The notes under the pieces are model-generated. The model saw nothing but the letters and a program-made list of their open reading frames with translations. It did not search any database and had not been told where the DNA came from. A DNA stretch of 64,000 nucleotides, from positions 51,734 through 115,733 of the forward strand of contig DASYHQ010000055.1 in NCBI GenBank assembly GCA_035998445.1, given 5' to 3'. This DNA comes from Tepidisphaeraceae bacterium. GTDB taxonomy: Bacteria > Planctomycetota > Phycisphaerae > Tepidisphaerales > Tepidisphaeraceae. Position 1 is the first letter of the stretch. Each line of letters starts with the position of its first letter. A program made the position numbers and the translations under genes. Positions 1 through 9,075 of this stretch are shown one piece after another.

Positions 1-297
1 GCACGAAATCCAATTCTGGATCTTCCCTTAAGCGACGTCATGCGATCGGAGATCGCGCTGCCGTTGCAACACGTTTTGAACCTCTACACGGTCGGCAACT
101 TCCTCAACGCGTGGCGCAACCCGCGTAACCACGCCGGCATCGAGCGCGTCTTCGACACGCCGCACCAGGCCCGGCACGCCGTCGCCGTGTGCGCCGCGTG
201 GCTCGGCATCAACACGCACGCGTCGGTCGAATCCGTCCCCGCGTGGTGGGTGCAGGACACGACCGCCCCCGCGACCGGCAACGGCCTGAGCGCCTAA
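1..297 (+). CDS. Unknown protein, 3' part only
   Basis: The reading frame is open from the first base of the window, so the true start lies outside it. About 98 codons remain and the stop is TAA at 295-297. The visible part ends in a Trp-rich, low-complexity tail (PAWWVQDTTAP). I do not recognise the family. Codon positions are GC-rich at the third base as in neighbouring genes, and the antisense frame over the same bases is a shadow. It could be the C-terminus of an exported or regulatory protein; no function is assigned. Confidence 0.5.
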   Translation, partial: ARNPILDLPLSDVMRSEIALPLQHVLNLYTVGNFLNAWRNPRNHAGIERVFDTPHQARHAVAVCAAWLGINTHASVESVPAWWVQDTTAPATGNGLSA

Positions 298-338
298 AGG
301 CTGGCGGACGAAACCCACGCTGCGTTGATCAGGGACGT

Positions 339-441
339 GTCATCCCGACGGGAGGATTGCCGACCTGAGGGATCTCCCCCGGCCGAGAACTGCCATCGAT
401 TGAGATCCCTCTGGTCGCCTGAGGCTCCGATCGGGATGACA
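339..441. repeat. Dispersed ~103-bp hairpin repeat (family 1), copy 1
   Basis: An imperfect inverted repeat with arms starting GTCATCCCGACGGGAG and ending CCGATCGGGATGAC. Inside each arm is the motif GACCTGAGGGATCTC or its complement. Nine copies occur in this window, all between genes and all about 75-105 bp long. Confidence 0.85.
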
Positions 442-560
442 AGTGCGCGGGAGGCGACAGAGTTTCGTCCGCCAGCCCAAGGTTCTCGATCCCCAAACTG
501 ACCGATCGTCCGCATCCTGTGATTCTACGGGACCGCCACCCCTGCGCCCCGCCGTCGCTC

Positions 561-760
561 TTCTGTAGGACAGGCATTCCTGCCTGTCTTTCCCCCGTCT
601 GCTTCTCCCCCCGTATTCTTTTTTCTTCTGTGGCACAGGCATTCTTGCCTGTGTCTCTTTCTGTCTCTCCTTTTCGTGGGACGGACATTCTTGTCCGCCA
701 AGCCGCGGAGCCGCGACGGTGAAGAGGCAGAGACGCGAAGGCGCGAAGGACACGAAGGCG
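561..760. repeat. Composite ~200-bp repeat (family 2), copy A
   Basis: Three short palindromes in fixed order: AGGACAGGCATTCCTGCCTG, a GCACAGGCATTCTTGCCTGTG type, and GGACATTCTTGTCC. They are followed by a GC-rich tail containing AGACGCGAAGGCGCGAAGG. The same order occurs at 16031-16240, and an inverted copy occurs at 990-1195. The rest of the 298-1233 gap holds copy 1 of family 1 and no convincing gene. Confidence 0.8.
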
Positions 761-989
761 GACGCGAAGAAATGCGGATGGTGTTGCGCCGAACCCGGGT
801 CTTCTGCGCAGCGCATCCGTGGAGATGGATAGCGTGTTCTTTGACAACCGAATAGCCGACGCGCGTTACATGTCGCACCCCATTCTCCCCACCCGATGTT
901 GCACAATGGTGCATAATGGTGCCCGGTTTCGCGTTTTGCCTTACCCAAACCGCCGTCATGACACGGGGGCCCCTGATTTTTTCGCCCTA

Positions 990-1195
990 CTTCGCGTCCT
1001 GCTTCGCGCCTTCGCGTCTCTGTTGCATTTATGAAAGCGCAACGCGTAAAGAGAAACAGACAAGAATGTCCATCCCGCCGGGAAAGGGAAGGCAGAAGAG
1101 ACACAGGCAAGAATGCCTTTGGCACGGAATACGGGGGAGAGGAAGACTGGGGGAGAGACAGGCAGGAATGCCTGTCCTACAGAAGAGGATAGGAG
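990..1195. repeat. Composite ~200-bp repeat (family 2), inverted copy B
   Basis: The reverse complement arrangement of copy A at 561-760: the GCGAAGGCGCGAAG tail lies first, then the three palindromes in reverse order ending CAGGAATGCCTGTCCTACAG. Together A and B form a large inverted repeat around a unique centre of about 220 bp (761-989). Confidence 0.8.
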
Positions 1196-1233
1196 AAAGA
1201 GAAGCGCCGCCGCGCGATACTCGGTCGCGAGAG

Positions 1234-2430
1234 TTACTGACCGTCACCGAACCGGCGGACGAGGTCCACGAACATCCGCATCCCGACTTCCACCGCGCCA
1301 TCCGCGAAGTTGAAGTGCTCGTTGTGCAGCGGATATGACACCTTCGCCTCGACGGCTTCAACACCGATCAGAAAGAAACAGCCGGGCACTTGCTGCAGGT
1401 AGTACGCGAAGTCCTCACCGCCCATGCTCGGCCGGCCGACGGGCAGGAAGTGAGCGGCGCCAACCGTCGTTCGCGCGACGCGTGCGACGTAGTCGGCCAT
1501 CTGCGGGTCGTTGATCGTGGGTGGGTAACCTTCGGCCCATTCGAACTGCAGCGTGCAGTCGTTGGCGGCGGCGATGTGGTGACAGCGGCGTTGGATCGAT
1601 CGCGCGATCGCAACGCGCTGCTCGGGCAACAGCGTGCGGGCGGTGCCTTGGATGGTGGCGCTATCCGGGATGATGTTCGTGGCGCTACCTGCGCGGATGA
1701 CGCCGACGGTAACCACTGCCGACGCACCCGGGTCGGTCTCACGGCTGACGAACTGCTGGAGGTTCAGAACCGCCTCGCACGCGGTGACGATCGGGTCGCG
1801 ACCGAGGTGTGGAAACGCGCCGTGACACCCCCGGCCGACGAACGTCGCGCGGAAGTTGTCCGTCGCCGCCAGCAACGGGCCCGGCTTCGTCGCGACCGTA
1901 CCCACCGGCAGCCCCGGCCAACCGTGCAGCCCGAAGATTGCGGTCACCTTCGGGCCGATGCGACCGTCCAACACACCTGCATCGCAAAGCACCTCACCCC
2001 CACCGCCGCCCTCTTCGGCCGGTTGAAAGATGAGCTTCACGCAGACCGGCAGTTCGTGCTCGCGCGACTTCAGGACGGCAGCCGCGCCGAGCAGCGTCGC
2101 GGTGTGACCATCGTGCCCGCAGGCGTGCATTCGCCCCTCGTGGATGCTGGCGTAAGGAACGCCGGTCCGTTCGACGATCGGCAGCGCATCGATGTCGGCC
2201 CGCAGCGCGACGCACGGCTTGGCGGTGTCACCGAACCACGCGATCGTCGCCGTCTCCGCCTCGGGCACACCGTCGACGTGGTGGATGTTCAGCCGATCCA
2301 GCTCCGCCCGAATCGCAGTGGCGGTTTTGAATTCCTGATAGCCCAGTTCCGGAATGCGATGCAGTTGATGGCGCAGCTCGACCGCGTGCTGGACCGCAGA
2401 GGTGAACAGGGTGTCGGTCGTCATCGGCAA
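1234..2430 (-). CDS. M20 family amidohydrolase (amidase/carboxypeptidase)
   Basis: A 398-residue metal-dependent hydrolase of the M20D group (hippurate hydrolase / N-acyl amino acid amidohydrolase type), which removes acyl groups from amino acids or related amides in the cytoplasm. Visible landmarks are RADIDALP near residue 77, HACGHDGH near 102, the catalytic/metal Glu pair in PAEEGGGGG near 138, a dimerisation-domain LHGWPGLPVGT stretch, and a late LHNEHF histidine. Length and order fit the family. The start is the first of two close ATGs (MPMTT). It is transcribed alone, with a repeat-rich gap downstream. The exact substrate cannot be read from sequence. Confidence 0.9.
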   Translation of the reverse strand: MPMTTDTLFTSAVQHAVELRHQLHRIPELGYQEFKTATAIRAELDRLNIHHVDGVPEAETATIAWFGDTAKPCVALRADIDALPIVERTGVPYASIHEGRMHACGHDGHTATLLGAAAVLKSREHELPVCVKLIFQPAEEGGGGGEVLCDAGVLDGRIGPKVTAIFGLHGWPGLPVGTVATKPGPLLAATDNFRATFVGRGCHGAFPHLGRDPIVTACEAVLNLQQFVSRETDPGASAVVTVGVIRAGSATNIIPDSATIQGTARTLLPEQRVAIARSIQRRCHHIAAANDCTLQFEWAEGYPPTINDPQMADYVARVARTTVGAAHFLPVGRPSMGGEDFAYYLQQVPGCFFLIGVEAVEAKVSYPLHNEHFNFADGAVEVGMRMFVDLVRRFGDGQ

Positions 2431-2501
2431 ACCTCTCGCAGCAGACTCACCGTCAGAAAAATATCATCCCGCGGCCGCCGCGGTCATACGCCTGCTTCCC
2501 C

Positions 2502-2828
2502 TTACGCCATCGGCAGTTCCGCCTGTATCAGCGCTGGTCGCCCCGGCCGCTCGAATAGCCGTGTTTTATACGTCGGAATCGTCACCATCGGTGAATTCCG
2601 AAGCTCACCATCATCCAGCTTGAACGCCCAACCGTGCCACGGGCAGACGGCACAACCGGCATCGATATAACCGGCCGACATTGCCCCACCGGCGTGCGGG
2701 CAGGCGTTGTCCATCACGAACGGTTTGCCATCCTGCACGAAGACGGCCAGCTGAAAACCGTCGATCTCGACGTACTTCCCCTCGCCGGCCGGCACCTCGT
2801 CGACGTCGCATAGTGACACCCATGCCAT
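2502..2828 (-). CDS. Rieske [2Fe-2S] domain protein
   Basis: A 108-residue single-domain Rieske protein. The two cluster-binding boxes are complete: CPHAGG (Cys43, His45) and CPWHGW (Cys62, His65), 16 residues apart. There is no signal peptide or membrane anchor, so it resembles soluble NirD/ferredoxin-type Rieske proteins that pass electrons to a partner oxygenase or reductase. The M20 gene lies 71 bases downstream on the same strand and may share a transcript; no reductase partner is visible nearby. The family is clear, the partner unknown. Confidence 0.9.
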   Translation of the reverse strand: MAWVSLCDVDEVPAGEGKYVEIDGFQLAVFVQDGKPFVMDNACPHAGGAMSAGYIDAGCAVCPWHGWAFKLDDGELRNSPMVTIPTYKTRLFERPGRPALIQAELPMA

Positions 2829-2974
2829 GACCGGAGCCTACGGCATATCCCCACCCACAGGCAAGCCGGTCGGAAAAACAGCAGGTTCAACGGTTTGCGT
2901 TTTGGCGCGTATCTTTGCAAACTATCTCGCCGAACAGGCCGGTAAACCAATATTTCTCACAAGGATAACTGCAC

Positions 2975-4090
2975 ATGGCAGAGAAGAGCGTATCGACGGA
3001 CTCCCTGGCGATGGAGAAGAAGCAGGAGTTTAAGGGCAAGAAGTTCCGCATTGCGATGATCGGTTGCGGTGGCATCGCGCAGACCCACCTGGGCGCCTTG
3101 AAGGAAATGCCCGACGTGGAGGTCGTCGCCGGCGTCGATATCGACACCGATCGGTTGAAGGTGATGGAGGACAAGTGGGGCGTCTCCCAGAACTACACCG
3201 ACTGGAAGAAGATGCTGAAGGAAGTGCGGCCCGACGCCGTCAGCATCTGCACGCCCAACGGCCTGCACAGCGCCCCCGCCATCGACGCCGCCAACGCCGG
3301 TTGTCACGTCATCGTTGAGAAGCCGATGGCGATGAAGCCCGCCGAGTGCGAGAAGATGATCGCCGCCTCGAAGAAGGCCGGCAAGAAGCTCGTGATCGGC
3401 TTCCAGTACCGCTACCACCCCAACAGTGAGTTCCTCGTGCGCGCCCGTGAGGACGGTCGTTTCGGGAACATCATGTTCGTGAAGTGCCAGGCGCTGCGCC
3501 GCCGCGGCATTCCGAACTGGGGCGTCTTCGGTCGCAAGGAGATGCAGGGTGGCGGGCCGATGATCGACATCGGCGTGCACGTGATCGAGATGGCCCACTA
3601 CGTCATGGGCAGCCCCAAGCCCGTCGCCGCCATGGGCAACACCTGGACGTACATGGGCAACAAGCCCAGCAACACCGTCAGCCAGTGGCCGAACTGGGAT
3701 CACAAGACCTACACGGTCGAAGACCTGGCGATCGGTCAGATCCGCTTCGAGAACGGCGCGATCCTGCACATCGAATCGATGTTCGCCGGCCACATCGAGA
3801 AGGACGTGTGGAACTTCAACCTGATCGGCGACAAGGGTGGCTGCAACTGGGACCCGGCCATGATCTTCACCGATCGCGCCGGCACCATGACCAACGAGGT
3901 GCCCGCGTTCCTGCCCAACCAAACCGGCTTCAGCTACCTGTTCGGCCGCAAGCTGCGCAACTTCGTCGACGGCTGCACGAAGGGCACCCCCCTGACGGCC
4001 CCCGGTGAAGCCGGCCTGGCCATCCAGAAGATCCTCGACGGCGTCTACCGCTCCGCCGAATCGGGTGGCCGCGAGGTCGCGATCAAGTAA
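2975..4090 (+). CDS. Gfo/Idh/MocA family oxidoreductase
   Basis: A 371-residue NAD(P)-dependent sugar or inositol dehydrogenase-like protein. The N-terminal Rossmann fold shows IGCGGIAQTHLGAL (about residues 29-42), followed by the family EKPMA motif and a C-terminal beta-sheet substrate domain. The start follows a good AAGGAT ribosome site. A perfect 16-bp stem terminator follows the stop. The gene stands alone. There is no Tat or Sec signal, so it is cytoplasmic. Families of this kind are very numerous in planctomycetes and the substrate cannot be predicted. Confidence 0.92.
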   Translation: MAEKSVSTDSLAMEKKQEFKGKKFRIAMIGCGGIAQTHLGALKEMPDVEVVAGVDIDTDRLKVMEDKWGVSQNYTDWKKMLKEVRPDAVSICTPNGLHSAPAIDAANAGCHVIVEKPMAMKPAECEKMIAASKKAGKKLVIGFQYRYHPNSEFLVRAREDGRFGNIMFVKCQALRRRGIPNWGVFGRKEMQGGGPMIDIGVHVIEMAHYVMGSPKPVAAMGNTWTYMGNKPSNTVSQWPNWDHKTYTVEDLAIGQIRFENGAILHIESMFAGHIEKDVWNFNLIGDKGGCNWDPAMIFTDRAGTMTNEVPAFLPNQTGFSYLFGRKLRNFVDGCTKGTPLTAPGEAGLAIQKILDGVYRSAESGGREVAIK

Positions 4091-4114
4091 GTCGTTCGCT
4101 TGACCATAAAACGC

Positions 4115-4150
4115 AGAACGGGCCGATCTCTCGCGAGATCGGCCCGTTCT
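4115..4150 (+). terminator. Stem-loop after the Gfo/Idh/MocA gene
   Basis: A perfect 16-bp stem (arms 4115-4130 and 4135-4150) with a TCGC loop, 25 bases after the stop codon. The T-run is weak, so it may act as a transcription terminator or an mRNA 3' end stabiliser. Confidence 0.75.
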
Positions 4151-4191
4151 CATTCGCCGTCTTACTAAAGTACCACTGCTCCGCTTCAAGT

Positions 4192-4296
4192 GTCATCCCG
4201 ACGGGAGGCTTGCTGACCTGACCCATCTCCCAAGGCCGAGAAACGTCCGTCGTTCGAGATCCCTCGGGGTCGCCTTAGGCTCCCTTCGGGATGACA
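4192..4296. repeat. Family 1 hairpin repeat, copy 2
   Basis: Arms GTCATCCCGACGGGAG and CCCTTCGGGATGAC. It lies between the convergent ends of the two Gfo/Idh/MocA genes, just after the terminator of the first. Confidence 0.85.
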
Positions 4297-4324
4297 CGTG
4301 GGAGCGAACTCCCACTGCGCCCAA

Positions 4325-5524
4325 TTACCCCACCTGCGATACCTTGATCGGCATCCGTTCTTTCGCGCTGATCGCCGCCGCCTCGAGCACCTGCTGCGTC
4401 TTATAAGCGTCCTCAAAATCGGGCAGCGGCACGACGGGTTCCTTGCCGCCGAGGATCTGCATCATGTCGTACGTCTGGTTGACGAACGCATGCTCGTAAC
4501 CACCGGGGTGGGCGGTGGGCCAGTAGGCGAAGGCGTAGGGGTGTTCGCCGGGCACGCTGGCTTGAATCTTCGTCCAGCCCTGCACCTTGCGGGGCTGGGT
4601 GGCGTCGAAGTACATGAGGTTATTGAGGTCTTCGAAGTCGAAGTAGATCGATCCGTTCTCGCCGTTCACTTCCAGGCCGTTCTTGTTCTCGCGACCGGTA
4701 GCGAAGCGGGTCGATTCGAACGATGCGACCGCCCCACCCTTGAAGCGCGCCAGGAACAGCACGGTGTCGTCGACCGTCACCTTGCCCTTCTTGCCGCTGC
4801 CGCCCTTGGCGCCGCTGGCGATGCCCGCGCCGGCGACACCGGTGGGAATGACGCGTTCCTTGATGAACGTCTCGGAGATCGCGCCGCTGACTTCCACGAT
4901 TTCGTCACCCGTGACGAAGCGGGCCATATCGATGATGTGCGCGCCAAGGTCGCCATGCGACCCCGAGCCAGCGGCCTCCTTGTCAAACCGCCAGACGAGC
5001 GGGATGTCCGGCGAGCTCGCCCAGCCCTGCAGGTAGAACGCCCGCACGTGGTAGATGCGACCCAACCGCCCTTCCTTGGCCAACTGGTGTGCCAGCGCCA
5101 GCGCCGGCACCCGGCGGTAGCTGTAGCTCACGAACGTCTTGGCCTTGCGCTTCACCTTGCGGGCCGCGTCGCGCATCTCTCGCGCATCGGCCAGCGTGGC
5201 GGCGAGCGGCTTTTCGCAGAAGACGTGCTTGCCGGCCTCCAGCGCCGCCAGCGTCATGTCCTTGTGCTGATTGTTCGGCGTACCGATGTCCACCAGCTGT
5301 ACGTCCGGGTTCGTGACCGCCGTCCGCCAGTCGATCGACGCCGTCTGCCAACCCCAGCGATCCTTGAACGCCTCGAGGTCCGCACGATTGCGTCCGACGA
5401 CCGTATGCATCACCGGCTGCACCGGCACGTCGAAGAACTTGCCGACCTTCATGTACGCGTTGCTGTGAGCACGGCCCATGAACTTGTAGCCGATCATGCA
5501 GACGTTGAGCGATTTCGCCGCCAT
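4325..5524 (-). CDS. Gfo/Idh/MocA family oxidoreductase
   Basis: A 399-residue dehydrogenase-like protein. The nucleotide-binding start is atypical (MIGYKFMGRAHSNAY instead of GxGxxG), but CEKPLA and the C-terminal family domain are present. The frame extends upstream to 5680, but the start at MAAKSLNV is preferred because an AAAGGA ribosome site lies just before it and the family fold begins there. It is a paralogue of the gene at 2975 on the opposite strand, and the two converge on a repeat. A role in sugar or cyclitol oxidation is inferred from family only. Confidence 0.9.
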   Translation of the reverse strand: MAAKSLNVCMIGYKFMGRAHSNAYMKVGKFFDVPVQPVMHTVVGRNRADLEAFKDRWGWQTASIDWRTAVTNPDVQLVDIGTPNNQHKDMTLAALEAGKHVFCEKPLAATLADAREMRDAARKVKRKAKTFVSYSYRRVPALALAHQLAKEGRLGRIYHVRAFYLQGWASSPDIPLVWRFDKEAAGSGSHGDLGAHIIDMARFVTGDEIVEVSGAISETFIKERVIPTGVAGAGIASGAKGGSGKKGKVTVDDTVLFLARFKGGAVASFESTRFATGRENKNGLEVNGENGSIYFDFEDLNNLMYFDATQPRKVQGWTKIQASVPGEHPYAFAYWPTAHPGGYEHAFVNQTYDMMQILGGKEPVVPLPDFEDAYKTQQVLEAAAISAKERMPIKVSQVG

Positions 5525-5602
5525 AGATGGGTTTCCTTTCCGATTTGAAGTGCGCGAAGTGTAGCGGCAACGTTCCGAGGTGAAAACATCAACATGAAAC
5601 GA

Positions 5603-5639
5603 CATCGGCCCCGCCCGCGTGGTGCGGGCGAGGCCGATG
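5603..5639 (-). terminator. Terminator of the PEP-CTERM gene
   Basis: A 16-bp GC-rich stem with one mismatch (arms 5603-5618 and 5624-5639), lying downstream of the minus-strand PEP-CTERM gene. A loosely T-rich stretch follows on the minus strand. Confidence 0.7.
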
Positions 5640-5710
5640 CTTGGTTCGCAATAGTCTCGGCCCTGCCGCTTCAGCGGCAAGGGGCAGCTTGTCGCACGCG
5701 CGTTGCGAGG

Positions 5711-6391
5711 CTAAACGCGACGACGGCGCAGCGCCATCAATCCGCCCACGGCCAGCAATCCGAGGGTCGTCGGCTCCGGAACGGCGGCGATGACGCCGGG
5801 CGAACCGATCTCGCCGTCCGTGAGCGACGCGAATGCGCCGTTCACGCCGATCTCGCTCAGCGTCGAAATCAGCCCCGTCGCGCCCGCAGCGTTGTCGAAC
5901 GTGACGCGGTCCGTCGAGGCGCCGAATTCAACGCTGGTGATGACCGTCCCGCTTCCATCAAAAATGTTGATGGCATCGCCACCCGTGCTCAGGCCAATGC
6001 CCGCGCCACCGTAGGCGCCTATCAGAAAGCCGGCTGGCACGTTCGAGCCGAACCAAGCATCCAGAAAGTCGGCAATCTTGGTCGGATCGTTGGTGCCGTC
6101 GGCGTTCGATTCCATGAACACCGCCGACGATCCCGCGGGCAGGCTCGTCACACCGCGAAGCGCGCGGGCCGTCAAGAAGCTGGCCGAACTGTCGTCCACG
6201 GCCCAGCCGGCGATGTCGACGGCCGACGACCCGGTGTTCGTCAGTTCGAACCAATCGGAACCGTACGAGCTTAAACCGCTGCCGGAGGGGTGAACCTCCG
6301 TTACGACGATACTCGCGTGCCCGGTCGACGTCAGGCTGACGCTCACAAGGGCCATGGCCGCAACGGCGGCAAACAGTTGTGACTTCTTCAT
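5711..6391 (-). CDS. PEP-CTERM protein with lamin-tail domain
   Basis: A 226-residue exported protein. It has a Sec signal peptide at residues 1-26 (ending GHA), then a lamin-tail-like beta-sandwich (IVVTEVHPSG, DWFELTNTGS, VDIAGWAVDD). It closes with a PEP-CTERM sorting tag: VPEP near residue 204, a hydrophobic segment, and terminal RRRR. Such tags are cut by exosortase and link proteins to the cell surface or exopolysaccharide. It has its own terminator downstream. The prepilin-like gene upstream on the same strand is separated by 176 bases, so linkage is uncertain. Confidence 0.9.
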   Translation of the reverse strand: MKKSQLFAAVAAMALVSVSLTSTGHASIVVTEVHPSGSGLSSYGSDWFELTNTGSSAVDIAGWAVDDSSASFLTARALRGVTSLPAGSSAVFMESNADGTNDPTKIADFLDAWFGSNVPAGFLIGAYGGAGIGLSTGGDAINIFDGSGTVITSVEFGASTDRVTFDNAAGATGLISTLSEIGVNGAFASLTDGEIGSPGVIAAVPEPTTLGLLAVGGLMALRRRRV

Positions 6392-6567
6392 TCTGATCCT
6401 CCCGCCCCATTCAGGGGCAATTTCGGTGACGCAGACGTTCAGGCCACATCCTCACGTGAGGCGCGCGCCCGGACTCATTCGTGCCGTGTCCGTTCGATCG
6501 ATTGATTGATTGGTTAAAGCGCATCCTTCAGCGGTCGGTGCGCTCCCGTCATGCCCGCTTGCGTCGC

Positions 6568-7467
6568 TCAGGGCGCTGCATCGGCATCGCTGAGCGACCA
6601 GCGCAGGAAGCCCGGGCGGTTCATGGTCTCGTCGAATACCCCCGCGGTCGTCGCGTCCTTGTGGGACACGAACTGCACGTGTCCGTCGGCGAACAGCATA
6701 TTCCCGCCCCGCGATTTGCGGTGGCGCGTGGTGAAGCGCTGGTAGTCGCCCTTGATGCGGTTCAGGTCACGGCTGGTGAGCCGGTCCGCGTCGCCACCCT
6801 GTGACTGGTAATAGGCATCGTCGGACGCGTTCACCTCACCGCCGCGCATGCGCTTCTCGAGCATCAGCACGAACTCCGATGCGGGCCGCAGCCGAGCCAT
6901 CTTCAGGCCGGGGGTGCCGTCGGACATCTTCGAGTTAAGCACGTAGCAGATGAACGTGTCGCGCGCCTGCCCCGCACTTGAGGCGGCGGTGCGGCCGTAC
7001 ATCGTGAAGTAGCCGTTGTTCACGTTGGTCGCCGGGCTGCTGGTGCGGTTGACGGCGGTGCTGGCGACCGGGCAGACGAAGATGCTGTTGTCGCCGTCGA
7101 GTGGCAGTCGCGTGGTTCCCGCGATGTGATCGGCGTACATCTGGTTGTAGCTCTTGCCGTTCAGCAGAGGTGGGACGGCGTTGAACCATAGCCCGTCCGA
7201 GTCCCAGCCGCGTAGGTCTGGACCGGTGATGCGGTTGCCGTTGCTGTTGCCATCTTCTGGGCCATCGCTTGGCATCGTGCCCTTGTTGGCGTCCACGTAC
7301 ATCGTGAAGCCCAGGCCCCACTGGCGCAGGTTGCTGGCGCACTGCACCTCGCGTGCAGACTCACGCGCTTTCCCGAGCGACGGCAACAAAATCCCCAGTA
7401 GCAGAGCGATAATTCCAATCACTACGAGCAGTTCGACCAACGTGAAGCCACGACGATTCTTCTGCAT
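6568..7467 (-). CDS. Prepilin-like protein with N-methylation signal and H-X9-DG tail
   Basis: A 299-residue protein with a classic type IV pseudopilin leader: basic start, then [23 protein letters not shown] in which cleavage is expected after the Gly and the +5 Glu is present. After the helix comes an ARESA / CASNLRQWG region, and near the C-terminus [11 protein letters not shown]. This combination is the large planctomycete H-X9-DG protein family. These are membrane-anchored, probably periplasmic, and of unknown job. A GGAAGGA ribosome site precedes the start. The DUF2252 gene ends 16 bases upstream, so the two are probably cotranscribed. Confidence 0.9.
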   Translation of the reverse strand: MQKNRRGFTLVELLVVIGIIALLLGILLPSLGKARESAREVQCASNLRQWGLGFTMYVDANKGTMPSDGPEDGNSNGNRITGPDLRGWDSDGLWFNAVPPLLNGKSYNQMYADHIAGTTRLPLDGDNSIFVCPVASTAVNRTSSPATNVNNGYFTMYGRTAASSAGQARDTFICYVLNSKMSDGTPGLKMARLRPASEFVLMLEKRMRGGEVNASDDAYYQSQGGDADRLTSRDLNRIKGDYQRFTTRHRKSRGGNMLFADGHVQFVSHKDATTAGVFDETMNRPGFLRWSLSDADAAP

Positions 7468-7483
7468 GTCTAGTCCTTCCAGT

Positions 7484-8905
7484 TCAATTCGCGGGCGTCT
7501 TGCCCGCGGCGGTTAGTGCTTTACGTACTTGTTCGATGTCGGCGCCCGCCCGCGCGTCGGCAGTGACGGTGGCGAAGTCGGCTTTGAGTTGCCGGTTGTA
7601 TTCCAAGGCTCGCGCGTCGAGCGTGCGGACGAGGTCCGGTGTCAGTCGACCGGCAATCGCGGTGGCGTCAGTGGTCGTGCGGCGGTGAGCGGCGCCGGTG
7701 ACAGCGCCCCAGATTTCTGCCATCTCCAGTAGTTCAGCAAGATTGCCCACGTCCTCGGTGTCCAGTTCGTCGCTCCAGGGCTCGCGCAGGCTGATCCAGT
7801 AGGATGCGCCGTTCACGTCCATCGTGCCGCACACCCACGGTTGCGTGTCCAGCGCCGCCTGCATGTTCGCCACGCATCGCTGGGCTGGCGTGCGCTCGTC
7901 CAGTGGAACGACGCCTGCCCGCTCGGCGGCGCTGGGGATCTGTTGCTTCAGGTAGACGACGGCGTCGCCATCGATGCCGGTCAGCGGATTGGCCAGCAAC
8001 ACGTAACACTTTCGCAACCCTTGGCTACCGGACGACCCCACGCGCGACCGCAGCACGACGCCCTTCATTGCCGCGCGCACTTCTTCCGTCCCGCGAAGGC
8101 GGAACTGCGCCTTCAGGTCCGGCGATTCGTCGATGGCCGCTGCAAGCGCCGCGGCGATCGCGTCGGCCTGCTCGCTGGCGTCCTGCAACACCTCTTTGAC
8201 CTTGCTCGACTTGCTCGTGATGGTTGCGTGGAACCGGTTCGTGTCATCCAGCAGTTCCTTCCGTGCGCCGTCGAATGGCTTTCGTTCCTTCGCCAGCATC
8301 TTGCGGACCTGTACGTTCCCCGCGAGATCGGCCGCCGCCGACTTAGCTTCAGACGTTAATGCCTCTCGATAGCGGCCGAGCATCGCCTCGGTCACCTTGG
8401 CGCGGTCGGCGGCCGCCAGCGTCATGCCGTTCGTTTCCGCGACAAGGTTCAGGCTGATCAGCCCGTGCAGCAGTTCCAATTGAAACGGCAGGCGGGCGCT
8501 GTCGTCGAAATCCACCCAACCGAACGCCAGCTTGCCCGGTTCCACGGCGTAGGTTCCGATGTTGCCCGGGTGCAGGTCGCCGTGACAGATGACGTACGCG
8601 GCATCGTCGGCCAGCCAGTCGGTGGTGTGCTGTTTGGCCCAGCGGTAGTAGAGGTCCTTCGTCCCCCGCCAGAACTTGTACTTCGACTCGGTGATCGCGG
8701 CGACCTTCATCGGGAAGCCGTACGGATCGCCCGCCTGCACGTACGGCGACCATGCGTCGCGCAGCACGGCGTACGGATCGCTCTGCTGCTGGCCCAAGGC
8801 AACCGCCGACGACCCACCGATCGCCGCGCCTAGCACGACGCTCATGGCGACGTGGCGAATGCATCTAAACAGCCGATGGCGAGCGATAGGGAGGGACATG
8901 TCCAT
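7484..8905 (-). CDS. DUF2252 family protein
   Basis: About 473 residues, related to DUF2252, a family with a protein-kinase/aminoglycoside phosphotransferase-like core. The stretch GDLHPGNIG followed by [13 protein letters not shown] matches the catalytic loop and metal-binding Asp region of that fold. An N-terminal hydrophobic segment ([20 protein letters not shown]) looks like a signal peptide, unusual for a kinase-like enzyme and suggesting export. The frame runs up to 9049; [10 protein letters not shown] is chosen because the signal sequence follows directly, with a second ATG two codons on. It is divergent from htrA. The biochemical role is unknown. Confidence 0.8.
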   Translation of the reverse strand: MDMSLPIARHRLFRCIRHVAMSVVLGAAIGGSSAVALGQQQSDPYAVLRDAWSPYVQAGDPYGFPMKVAAITESKYKFWRGTKDLYYRWAKQHTTDWLADDAAYVICHGDLHPGNIGTYAVEPGKLAFGWVDFDDSARLPFQLELLHGLISLNLVAETNGMTLAAADRAKVTEAMLGRYREALTSEAKSAAADLAGNVQVRKMLAKERKPFDGARKELLDDTNRFHATITSKSSKVKEVLQDASEQADAIAAALAAAIDESPDLKAQFRLRGTEEVRAAMKGVVLRSRVGSSGSQGLRKCYVLLANPLTGIDGDAVVYLKQQIPSAAERAGVVPLDERTPAQRCVANMQAALDTQPWVCGTMDVNGASYWISLREPWSDELDTEDVGNLAELLEMAEIWGAVTGAAHRRTTTDATAIAGRLTPDLVRTLDARALEYNRQLKADFATVTADARAGADIEQVRKALTAAGKTPAN

Positions 8906-9075
8906 TTCAGAGCATCTTCTGCAAGGTTGGCGACTTTCTATCACCGCCATCCACGGTTGGGGGTTATCACCGCGGTGGCGCTGGGTCGTTTCAGCAACGC
9001 GCATGCGTTGCGCTAATTGTCGAGGCTGCTGCAAAGGTGACGCTGCCACGCGCTCGGCGGTATGATCGATCTTGT

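Noticed and set aside
340..1125. 261-codon minus-strand frame across the first gap
   Set aside because: It is made of the dispersed repeats (families 1 and 2) and has no plausible start or domain.
2957..4189. 410-codon frame antisense to the first Gfo/Idh/MocA gene
   Set aside because: Shadow frame starting inside the terminator; the plus strand carries the recognisable protein.
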